A stretch of DNA of 64,000 nt, from assembly GCF_037975245.1 (NCBI RefSeq), contig NC_092564.1, positions 12,736,484-12,800,483 on the forward strand. The letters are read 5' to 3'. A model generated the notes under the pieces. That model saw only the letters and a program-made list of their open reading frames with translations. It was not told where the DNA came from and ran no database searches. The stretch is from Apostichopus japonicus. Taxonomy: Eukaryota; Echinodermata; Holothuroidea; Aspidochirotida; Stichopodidae. Shown piece after piece: positions 24,001 through 35,141 of this stretch. A program made the position numbers and the translations under genes. Every line of letters begins with the position of its first letter. Position 1 is the first letter of the stretch.

Positions 24001-26696
24001 ATTCAACATATAGTAATTATTTTATTATTCACTTTATAATTTATTTCGTATATTCAGGGTATACCTAAGTGATTTTTGAGAAGGGAGGGCACCCAAGGGC
24101 GGGGGGGGGGGGGGGCTAGGGGTTGTTGGTGCGGTCGGTGGTGTATTTACGGTATTTACTCAACAGTTCATGTTCATTACCTATAAAGTTTAGCTCAACA
24201 TATGCCTTTCTCATTTTCCAAGTGGAACAGTTTGACAATGTTGTCTTTAAGTTCATGTCGTCCATCATGTTTAGCTGGCAGGAGGAAAAGAGACAAAACC
24301 AGCATTTATTCAAAAGAGGAAAACAGTCTGTTTTGATATAGCGGTGATCGAATCAATGACAATCTCTGTAAAACTGATATTTATGTTTGCCTTCAAAGTG
24401 TTAAAGCGGCCAAATCACTTAATGTCAATTTTCCCCTTCAGTTCCAAGAACTTGATATCAATTTAGCACGTCCTTCAAATGTTAACTTCATGTTATTGAA
24501 CCAGCAATTTACATTGCTGGGAGAGAATTACGTAAGCCATAATTTAAATACAAAGAGATAATAAATATACAGTCTTTATAGAAGAGCACGTAAATGTAGG
24601 TTTGTAGATTATATTATATTATATATAGATAATATTATAATATCAAGTAACCTTTAATATTTGACAAGTCTGAACACAAGAATAAAGGATTCTGGAATAT
24701 AGGGGGAGGATATTGGGTCGGGGGGGGGGTGGGGGATGGAAACGGGAGGGAGTGACTGACAGAGGATACGAGGGGCAGGAGCGATGGAGGCGGGAACTTG
24801 GGGGCGAAGAATGAGTAGAGAGGGGAGGGGGTGGGAGGTATATGGATTCAGTGCAGCTGAGGGGTTTGATATAAGGAACAACTGAGGATAGTTTGCTCAT
24901 TCATATAGTCGAGAAGGTCAGAATCATTTCAAGCTTCATTATATTTTATACCAACTTTACTTGACTGGTGATCGAAAACAATTGTCATTATCATGTGCCT
25001 GTTACTCTTACAGACCTAGATATTAAGCCCAGGCTTGCCCTCATCAAGTAAAGCCTATTAGGTTTGGCCAGGTCGTGCATATCATGTTTATCCATAAAAT
25101 ATTCCCGACCATTGCGCAAAAAGATTTTTAAGTACAGATAACTATACGTTTCCTCGAAAAATGTTCTCGATATAAGTTTGGTTAAATCTTTCATTATAAA
25201 GAGTGTTAACACTCTTCAACCAGCGTATCAATTTAATCAGCACATCGTCAACAGTTAAAAATTGATATGTATATACCATCCGCGACATAGCCAGATACAA
25301 AATCAATTTGTACCAGACATTCGATATGAAATAAAATCATCGGACCAAAGAGGAATATTAAAGTAAATTTAAGAATAAAAAAAGAAAATGGGAAAATAGA
25401 GAGCATAAAACAGAGTTTGAGAAAAGGCAGATTACATATATGTTAGGTAGATTTAATTCAATTGAAATTAAAGCTTAAACAGACTGTAAATTGCAAAAGT
25501 TAGATTTGTAAGCAATGTTAAAACATGAGCCTCTACAACAACGGAAAGTACAGAAAGTTGATTAATATGAGTTTCTCAAAGAGTAAGTAACCACCATGTG
25601 ACGTCTGTAATTCGCGACCATGCGATTAATAATTTGTATAATTTATCTTGCACCGGTGATGTGGTTATGTATAGCTATATACCTAAAATTACAAATATAT
25701 TATACTGTGAACCTGTTCGTGACCCTGTAACCTACTCCGATATTAAGCAACTTGAAACTTAAAAGAGATACATCCTATACTGGTTTGTAAACAGCATGTG
25801 GTGTGCCTCAATCAACTTACACGCGAAACATGTTTAACTTACAAACATAGTAATCTATAGAATGCGATAGTTTTAAAGACGGTTGTCAGATTTCGAAATT
25901 ATCGAGATCATTACATAATTAACGTAATGAGGTAAGTGAGAGAACATCAGGCGCCGAGATTGTAACTAAAAGCGGTTTCCAATATATATTACTATATACG
26001 GTATGTATGTATATACACATGCGAACTCAAGAAGCGGTTAAAAAACAAAACAAACGTGTATTAGGCCTATTTAAAAACAAAACAATTAGAAAAGTTTGAT
26101 TGAAATTATCAGCAAAAACGTGCGATACCTTATGATTCATATAGAAGCGCTGTTTGGAATATTTCACGTAATACGTGATATAAATGATTTAAATTCATTT
26201 ATGTTCCAAATATTGTCTCTATTTATAGTTTCAAGTTGCAAAAATAAACAAAAGTAAACATTTCATGCATGTTTGAAAACTATACGCGTTCTTAATGAAA
26301 TAACCACGGCTATACACTTACATACATTAAGGAGTGATTTGAAGACAAAGACCAATTTTAGAGAAGCTAATCACACGTTTGGCCAAAGATATTCGGGAAA
26401 TGAACTAACCTTTTTCTTCAATGATGAATGTTTATCGACGGGCCCAGAATAGAAGTCTGTCTTTGGAAGTTAAATTCATTTTGATATTCATCTCAACAAA
26501 ATCCAAGTCAAACTGCAAGCAATGAATGAAACAAAAGATAATGAAAGAATTATTACCCTACATAACATTTGCATATTAATGAAGTATACGATTTAAATTC
26601 TCCAAGACTTGGAAACTATAAGAAAAGGAAGATTATGGTGGATAAGGAAACTTTTTAAGAAAAGTCACCCAGGAAAGAACATGGCACGCAAACCAA
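24001..26696. other. Intergenic, nothing seen except G-rich tracts
   Basis: G runs lie at 24101-24115 and 24720-24729, the latter in a G-rich 24700-24845 block. Position 25651 has 14 bases equal to the start of the SINE-like head at 3577. No gene recognised. Confidence 0.5.
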
Positions 26697-26829
26697 ACAA
26701 CTGATCCGCTCTCAGCCCCAGTCCCCTTGCATCAAGACTGTGACTGTGAGATCATCGTCAGGTGTGTATCACCATTCCCCTCGAAGGGCAACAGATACTA
26801 CACATGATCTTAGCCAAAAGGCCGAGAAA
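26697..26829 (-). ncRNA. U2 snRNA 5'-end chimera or pseudogene
   Basis: On the minus strand 26828-26790 matches the U2 snRNA 5' end (stem I and the GUAGUAUCUGUU branch-site recognition region) at 38 of 39 bases. The match stops abruptly where U2 should continue with CUUAUCAGUUU. It is replaced by a CCCTTCGAGGGG hairpin and GGTGATACACACC, then unrelated sequence. No Sm-site (AUUUUUGG-like) is visible in the next 200 bases, so it cannot be a normal U2. It may be a truncated retrocopy, a U2-headed SINE, or a novel small RNA. Promoter elements were not identified. Confidence 0.65.
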
Positions 26830-28167
26830 TGAGACCCATAGTTGGTTATTTAAAGCAGACTAAATCAGACTAATTAAATAAGACTAATTTTACTTCTTCA
26901 GTGTAAAGAATCCCCTATTTTCATACTACATATCCTGAATAGTTCAACCCGATTTTTGATAGAGATACCGTGTTCGTCCCAAAGCCCAGCAAAAAACTGA
27001 TACATGGTTTATAACCATAAATTGTTTTTACTGATAACATAACTCGGGCGCCCTTTCATATATGTTAATGTAGGTAAATCTATCATGGTAATCAGACTGA
27101 AAATGAACCATTTGATCAGAAAAAAATGATCATCGTTGAATCTATCCATGTACAGCCTTCTTAAAAAAACTGATATGAACTGGATAAAATACCTCTTATT
27201 CGGATGTGAAGGATGATTTATACGTAGTAGTTATTGTTACGGTAAAGCATCTGATATCCATCGAGAGAGGATGGTATATTTAAATTTGGGTTGGATACGA
27301 TTCTTTGTTGTGGAGTAAAAAAACAATTTAGATAGGATATAGGAAGGAAGTATTCAAATTAATTCAACTAAGAGAGATATAAAAGCAAAAAAATGCGGAT
27401 CAATTTATCTGTCATAATAAATAACGTTGAAAACTAAAATGATCGGAAAATACAACTATAGTGTTCGTTAACTGTCAGACATCGGCGTCAATAACGTTGC
27501 CATAGCAACTAGCATTTTAAAATCATATTCCGGGACCTATATGCTTAACTGTTATTTTTCGAAGGAAGCTGTTAATTTTGTTTGCACTTTTCTTTCTTGA
27601 ACCGCTCCACTTTCGGCTTCTTCTGGTGACATTTATCCTTATTTATTTATTTTTTGTCATTTTTTTTTGTGGGTGGCTTTGAAACGTATATGAATACGTT
27701 TAGCACTGTGTATACCATACATGACACCTTCAACAGTGTGTTTTAGCTTTCGGGGCATGAGTTGGGGACCCTTGTTTGGTCGGTTTTGAGGTGTAATATT
27801 ACCATTATTCATTCTAAGTGATCGCAGCTGTCACACAAGCCTACGAATACAAATTACCAGTCTCTATCTAGGTGCAATTAAATTGCACTATAAATCTCAT
27901 CACGAAAGTATGACGTCTTTCTGCATTTCTTTTTTTAAATAATTTTTATTCAAACACTTTAATTGCGAAGAAAAGAAAGAACAAAAGAACAACTTAATAT
28001 CAAGCTAAAAATAAACAGGATTATATTTATGACATGTTGGCATATTTTCCAAACACTTTACCAAAAAAATTGTTATCAGGAAAGAAATCGATTGAAAGAG
28101 TGTGAAAGTGGATCGTAGGCTTAAGTTAAAGGGGAACACACATTCAACCATCATCTTTGGCTTATAT
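26830..28167. other. Intergenic, nothing seen
   Basis: AT-rich sequence with no recognised gene or repeat. Confidence 0.5.
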
Positions 28168-28170
28168 GAC

Positions 28171-28232
<62 letters not shown>
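28168..28232. repeat. AT microsatellite, left part (split by hAT insertion)
   Basis: (AT)n about 60 bases long, ending exactly at the TAGTG terminus of the element at 28233. The right part resumes at 29284. Confidence 0.9.
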
Positions 28233-28235
<3 letters not shown>

Positions 28236-29280
28236 TGTTTGCACGGGTTATCCGGGTACCCGGGTACCCGCCCGACGCAATACTACCCGGTTCCTAATTT
28301 ATTACCCGAATCCTACACAAAGTGTGATTTAAAAAAAAAAATTGCAAACCTACGGTTAGGCAGATTTCCCATTGACTTAGTGTGGTGTTAGGCTACCATG
28401 TGGTTGAAGATAACAGCAATAACGAAAGTATTCCATGGATATCTTATAACTACGTCACAATTTCAGCTAATAAACAAATGGCTATGCTAGATTACCCCAT
28501 TGACTTAGTGTGGTGTTAGGCAACCATGTGGTCGAACGTAACAGCAATAATGAATGTGTTCCATGGATATTTTATAACTGCGTCACAATTTCAGCGAATA
28601 AACAGATGGTTAGGCTTAGCTAGATTTCTCATGCATTGACTTAGTGTGGTGTTAGGCTACCATGTGGAAGAAATAATTATTTATTCATTCGTTTATTTCA
28701 TAGAAGGAAAGGCTGACAAGGAATTTTACGACATGTTTATGGATTATAGACGGGATAACTAAAAAATAATAATCGCAAGTGGATTTTTACTAATCGTGTA
28801 TTCCAAATGCGATCAAATTGCGCGAATCGCGTAATCTCGCGGCTAATGCGAACCTTGGGCCTGCATAATAGATAGTAGTAGTAACAACTGAGCTAAAGGG
28901 ATATTTTATGGTCTGGTCCAATAGACGTGGAGAGCAAGCATAAGCAACGGCGGCAGTGCGATGTTAACAACATTACTACTAATTAGTAGCATGGAGGTAA
29001 AACAGAGTAATGTTAATTATATTAAGTAATTAACAAGTTTATGACAGAAAAAAAGCAAATAGAAATTATTGAGGAAGGTTTTATACCTTACCTTACACAT
29101 ACGTTTTTGAACATGAAGACATTGTCAGTAGAGAATATAATTCATTTACTATAGCATCCAATATGTAATTTCTTGAAAATCGTGATACACGAGGGTAAAC
29201 AATTTTTTCCGGGTACCCGGATACCCGACGGGTAACGGCTCTCGGGTACCCTGTTCCCGATTTTTGGACCCGTGTAAACA

Positions 29281-29283
<3 letters not shown>
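28233..29283. mobile_element. hAT-type non-autonomous element inside an AT microsatellite
   Basis: Left end TAGTGTTTGCACGGGT, right end (reverse complement) TAGTGTTTACACGGGT, 15 of 16 matching. Both are followed by GGGTACCCG palindromic words, so the arms themselves fold. TAGTG termini with an 8-bp duplication are typical of hAT. The flanking 8 bases are ATATATAT on both sides, which fits but is uninformative inside an AT array. The 1051-bp interior has no transposase and contains a tandem repeat of about 130 bp (28361-28670). Confidence 0.85.
28361..28670 (+). repeat. 128-136 bp tandem repeat inside the hAT element (about 2.4 copies)
   Basis: ATTGACTTAGTGTGGTGTTA begins at 28371, 28499 and 28635. 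The first two copies run on through CCATGGATAT and CGTCACAATTTCAGC; the third is cut off. Subterminal tandem repeats of this kind are common in hAT elements, where they can bind transposase. That role is inference here. Confidence 0.85.

Positions 29284-29319
<36 letters not shown>
29284..29319. repeat. AT microsatellite, right part
   Basis: (AT)n continuing the array interrupted at 28233. Confidence 0.9.
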
Positions 29320-29322
<3 letters not shown>

Positions 29323-31936
29323 AGGCTAAATTGATGATGACGTCATCTCCTCAGTGCAGGCATGTTAATGTTTTCCACTGTTTTATAAATTCTACTAACA
29401 CAGAAACATGTTTTTGACACTTTTTACCCTTGAGAAATTTGCAGTACATTATAAACATGACATTTCAGGTCATGCATGTTCATGTTTGACAATAGAGTTT
29501 TGCATTACATTTGAATATCTGACCCAATGGTTAGACTCTATTGTCCTGTCACTTCAACTTAGCACATTGATTATTTCTCCAAAATTGCATTGCATTGCAT
29601 TGGAATCATGTCATTTGAAACCTTTAATCCATTTTCGTTTCTATTTAATTCTGTGTTGCTTTTCAACTGAACTGCATGCATGGGAAGACATAGCTGAACT
29701 GTAAAAAAATAAAATAAATAAAATAAAATAAAATGAAACACAATAATATAATATCGTCATATTATGCAAATGAATAATGTTATGTCATCATCCAAATATT
29801 TATGCTATACACTACCCTTCTATTTGAGAGGATAGGCTTTAGCAACCTAACCTATATAAAACAGTTATATTCCTAACGTTAACACCGTTCCAACAAACGT
29901 TTTCTTACATGCTTTGACGAAAATACGGAAATATATAGTCTATGATCAAAAGTGGAAAGTCACAAGGCGAACGACGACGCCTAAACACGACAACACACGA
30001 TACGTTCAAAGTACTTTATGCTTATAGTTTCACGCGTTATGTCCACTTTAGTCATATTCTGTGACACTACAGCCAATTGCCGCTAGCCGTTTGCTAAGTT
30101 TGACATACTATATGGAGGCGCCACTTTCTTGGAGAAATTCTGTGGTACGTCAATTTGTACATAAGGAATGTTTAAACCTATACAGACGAGTGAATAAAAT
30201 ATCGAAATAAAAAGGGTCAATGGCTCCACTTGAAATTATGTCTGTAGTATTTGGCTGTCGCGATGGTGAGCGTTCGATGCGCATGTGTATTCTAGATATC
30301 ATGGTGTTGGCGGTACGCTTACCTTTAATCTTATTTAAAGAAGAATTGACTTCTAACAAAACAAACACAAAATACTTTATATAAAGGGACGTAACTGTTC
30401 GGAACACATGTTATATACGACATAAAAAATAGTGGATTAAAACGTCTGCGAGTGGCCCGTATTGAAATCCTGTCGACAAAGGGCAGTCTGCTAAGTTACG
30501 ATTTATAATTCTTTGGATGCCAATTCATGTTTCTCATCTGCCTCGGTCGTTTCATTTCCAGTGCTTACATTTGTACATATACATACATATCTCGAAATGC
30601 ACCAATTTGCTCTATCAAAGGTGATGTCCACAGATTCAAAGGAATACTTGTCTCTTTTTCTCTATCTCTCTGCCTCTCACTCTCTCTAATATAGACACAA
30701 TGGTCGGCTTTTAGTAGAATATCAAATATCGGCGAAGTTTTTTAGAAAGTTGTTGAAAGGTTTCTAAAGACAAACAAACATAGTTCATCTACCCGAAAGA
30801 TCATTGGGAAAAGAGCCGATATAAAATCTCTGAATGAGAGAGCCAACGAGTTTCTTTTCAGCCCGAAGATCCTTTAAAAAATAAACGTAAATAATTGCAG
30901 ATGAAGTAGACACTCTGTGAAATATATTTGAATGAAGTAACATCGACTGACGAAGAATGATAGAGGAAGTTCCATCTCACCCACAAGGGCTTTGTCTAAT
31001 ATAGATTTATTTTGTTTTCTCTTTGAACCTCCACTAGAAGGTCCTGAACATTGAGCCTCCATCACACTCCTACACAGACTAACCGATTGATACCCAGTGA
31101 TATCACCATGGTAAATGTAGCATACTCACTCGATGTGTGGTTCCAATCAAAGCATGTTCAGGAAAACGCTTGTGAGATGTCGTGCGCATTACTCTCCAAT
31201 TGTATATTCGTGAAATATTAAGCTGGGAGAATGGGAGGGGGCTCATAGAGGACAGATACTCTATGGGAGGGCGTGGGAGGGGGGGGGGGCATGAATTTTA
31301 ACAACTACGTACTGTGTTATTTTCTCACCTGCACAAATATTACTGTTATGTAACGACAAAAGGAGCAACGTCGAATGTGTTAAACGAACACAATGATTTT
31401 TGGTGGAAAATCAAAAAGTTTTCACTTCATAATAGAACACGTTTTCCCACTACCGAATGCAGCATGTACCACAATCTGACGTCACGCCTCTAAAAGGCCT
31501 AGCAAAATGTCATGTAGATGTCAACCTAACAACAAATTTGGATGATTTCGGTCGAGCTGGAATGATGAGCTTAACGACCTTGATCATAGTTCAGTCGGAA
31601 TCCTTTAGACGGAGCCGGTAAATATGTCACCCTGGAATTGATTGAACACTTTCGATCAGAATAACGAGCAGTAGTACGCATTAGATGACGTCATTAATAA
31701 GGCAAAACACTATAAATTTATTAAATTATCAATTCCACACAAGGTCCACTAAATCGAAGGTCAAAGATAATTGTTCAGCTTAATGTTTTCCTTCAATTGA
31801 GGTGCTGTTCTTAACAAATCTATGAAACGAGATCAGTAAAGTACAGCTTTCGTATAAATCACAAAATGATCTGCTCTCAATTTAAAGAAATTAGCTTATA
31901 ATAAAGCTATTAAAGATGTTAAGGAACAGGAATTAC
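29320..31936. other. Intergenic, nothing seen except simple repeats
   Basis: Contains an (AAAAT)n patch at 29703-29735, a CT-rich run at 30653-30690 and a G run at 31279-31289. No gene recognised. Confidence 0.5.
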
Positions 31937-32144
31937 AAGAGGAGGGTCAGAGGAGGGTCAATGGAGGGTCAGAGTAGGTTCAGAGGAGGGTCAGAGGAGG
32001 GTCAGAGGAGGGTCAGAGAAGGGTCAGAGGAGGGTCAGAGGAGGGTCAGAGGAGGATCAGAGGAGGGTCAGAGGAGGGTCAGAGGAGGGTCAGAGGAGGG
32101 TCAGAGGAGGTTCAGAGGAGGGTCAGAGGAGGGTCATAGGAGGA
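31937..32144 (+). repeat. 11-bp minisatellite (AGAGGAGGGTC), about 19 copies
   Basis: AGAGGAGGGTC is repeated head to tail with single-base variants (AGAGTAGGTTC, AGAGAAGGGTC, AGAGGAGGATC). It has a strong purine bias on the plus strand. The Glu/Gly/Arg-rich frame across it is a repeat product. Confidence 0.95.
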
Positions 32145-33397
32145 TAGCGGGTAGCTACAATAAGCTGACATCCACCCTCGACTTCTGTCTGCAGAATCGG
32201 CTACAGGGCTATCACGTGACCTAACTTACTCTACCTAACTTACTCTACCTGTAGAAATATATATCTCACGTATTCCTGTTTAGTCTTTTTTTCAATCTGT
32301 GTGCTCTCTCAGTATCTTACAAGCTATACTTGTGTTATTCTTAATCGGTCAGTAATAAATAAACTAGTTCCTCTCTCCCCCATTCCTCCTAATTTGACAC
32401 TTTACACACATTAACTCGAATATGGAAGCATTCTCAGCCTATATCAGTATTTCTGTATATTTACAATCATAAAAAAGTTTTTAAAAAAAATAGACAGTGT
32501 ACGAGGTAAATAGATTTGCACCATATTAGGACAACTCGACATTGCAAACCGTATGTGGGTCATTGACATTTAAGAAGCAGCCTTTAGCTGTTTTATTTCA
32601 TTATTTACCTGTGAAAGATACTTATGTTTTATTCATATATTTAAATGGACGCTGGCGGATAGGTTTCGTGAAAGCCGATTCACGTTTAGTAGAAGGAACG
32701 AAGCTTGAGCACACTTGTTTTCTTCCTTGATTGTATTTTCTCGTTCTCAGTTTAATGTTTGCTAATAAAGTCCAACCATAATAAATTACGTTATAGTTGA
32801 ACCAACCCACATTAATGATTCTTTTGTTTATTATCAGCAATGATCAAAAATACTGTTTGTTATTGCCATCGTATACTGAATCAATAAAGAATGAAAATAA
32901 ATTACCTTATACTGTTAATGAATACAATATCATAAATATTTCTTTTTAACCCAGATGGTATGGATTATAGAAACACAAATGAAAGCCACTGAATAAAGGT
33001 TAAAACGTAAGCAACTCCCGTCTTTTTATTTTCTCTCTTTTACTTTGTGGTATCGATATTTTGGATATGAAAGAAGAATTTTTTTAGTTATCATGGGATA
33101 TCATTTGTCATAAGTAACTCCATCGTCTAAAGGGAAAAAAAATGAACAAATTATGATTTGTAGGAAAACGTCTCTGTACATGAAATCCGGAACCAAGGAT
33201 TGACCCAAGTTCAAGCATGTGATAATTGTCATGACAACCATAATTTCCACACTAGAAGGGTCATGTAAATATGCATACAGAAAAAAAAAACAATATTAAA
33301 GACATGTATTGTACAAGTAAATAAACAACGGCAAACTGATTGGGAAATTATAGAAAGAGTGGAAACGAGCAGAGAAAGTTCGTCAAAATAGTTATAG
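32145..33397. other. Intergenic, nothing seen
   Basis: AT-rich sequence with no recognised gene or repeat. Confidence 0.5.
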
Positions 33398-33398
33398 A

Positions 33399-33470
33399 CA
33401 GGGGGGTAGGAAACTTCCAAAAAGTGGGGGGAGGCACGTGCCTCCAGTGCCCCCGACTCCTATACCCCCT
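33399..33470. mobile_element. Tiny fold-back element, possible hAT end-to-end remnant
   Basis: CAGGGGGGTAGGAAACTT on the left mirrors CGACTCCTATACCCCCT on the right, with GGAGGCACGTGCCTCC as a central palindrome. CAGGGG-GTAGG ends are hAT-like. Flanks (AGTTATAG and ATTTATAG) are similar but not an exact duplication. Confidence 0.35.
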
Positions 33471-34230
33471 ATTTATAGGCACGGTAGAAAGGGTGCTAAG
33501 GTTGTGATGAGACAGGTAAGCGAGGAGCCAAGTAAATGCTCGAAATATTGAAAAAGTACAGTCGAGATATACATATATGTATACGGCACTAAATTGTGTT
33601 GGTTTGGTTTGAGTTGGTTAAAAACAAGTGGGTTAAATGTATACACAAATCAAGACCTCTTTAGTAACATGAAAAACGCACATGCATGCTGTTCGTTTGT
33701 TTTCTCTATTAAATCGCACAAACTAGTGCAGTAATTCTGTCATGGATTAGAAATAGAAACGTAGAACCATGAACCATGTTTTTAGATTAGTACCGAAACG
33801 TTTAAAAAAAAAACGTTTCCCCACTGTGAATCGTGCACTTTTGTGTCAAGTAGAATATATAGGCTATCTGATGAAATTGAAACATTTTGTTGATACGCTA
33901 AACGTGTATAAGGAGCTTATCACCGAAACTGAAGAGGCCCACAAATCACTCTGTTTCTCTCAGGGTGACTTTTATTTATTTATTTGTTATTATTCATCTA
34001 TCAACAATCATGGACAAACATCTTTGATTTCGGTTAATTTATTTCATTATATTATTTAAAGTTTTCGAATTAAGTCGATAATGAGCTTGAGAATTGAAGA
34101 CAGAAGACAGGCCAGGTAAAACCACAGAAAAAAACTATAGCTTGCTACATTATTGACGTTCACACAAACAGTTGTAGAACGCTCCATGCTTACCCCAATT
34201 CTAAGTATAATCAAGGTTGATTGACAACAA

Positions 34231-35141
34231 CTTAAAGGAGAACCTTAGGCCAAATAAACCCCCCCCCCCCCAAAAAAAAAAATTCGATGGGAAAATTAAA
34301 ATCGTTGACGGCCTCAAATTACATATTTACATTGTTTACATCATGTTGATAAATGTCAGTCATCCATGTGTTGATTTGGTGTTTATATGAAGTTAAAAAA
34401 AAAACATGTTTTGGTTGAATTTTTCGAATGAATAGATTATTGAAACCAGTACCGTTTTCGTTTGCACCGAGGAGGTGATTGCATCATCAATTTAGCCTTA
34501 AAGGAGTATTCCAGTGATTTAAAATATACTTTAGAGGTGCATATCTTCATAATGGTAATAGCTATATACAACCATTTCTATAACACTCACTATCTTTTTT
34601 TCTTTCATTGTAACTTTGACGACTAAAGTTCTACTTATCAAGTCACCATGTTAAAGCTGTATTGTTACGCCTCTCTCCAAAATAGCATGTACAGAAATGG
34701 TTAATCGTGTCCCCTTATAAGGTCAAAATGACGTTTAAGTATTATAACTCTGTTAATTGTCAAAGCAAATTCTAAAAATTCGTCAAAATCTTAAGCATAT
34801 TTTCATATCAGTAATACCCAGGATCATGACCCTACCGTACTATCCATACAAGCATCAGGGTTGAAGTTGCAACTGCTATAAACTATATGAAGGCTAATAA
34901 GCAGCTTTATTACATATTTGTCGGATAAGAAGAAAGATAGAGTTCTCGAAGATCAAAACACTGGTAATTTAAAAATAACTCCTCTGTGCGAGTGTCTGGA
35001 AATAAACGGCTTGTAACGCAACCAGCTACTGTACTGTCACACCTTCCACCCCCCCCCCCCAACACACACACACACACATCCGATTCTATCATGACATGGT
35101 TTCATGTTATTGTCATTTTCTGTTTAGAGCTCTCCTTTAAG
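34231..35141 (+). mobile_element. Dispersed repeat family, copy A, with short inverted ends
   Basis: The ends CTTAAAGGAGAACCT and (reverse complement) CTTAAAGGAGAGCTC are inverted. The inside includes GATGGGAAAATTAAAATCG, GGCCTCAAATTACATATTTA and GCACCGAGGAGGTGATTGCA then CAATTTAG, which recur in the same order in copies at 38603 and 41200. A C13A11 run is at 34259-34282 and a C12 run at 35049-35060. No target duplication is seen, so the class is unknown. Confidence 0.5.

Noticed and set aside
31937-32144. CRISPR-like regular repeat
   Set aside because: Units are contiguous with no spacers; it is a minisatellite in eukaryotic DNA. The same applies to the 33-, 38-, 57- and 118-bp arrays.
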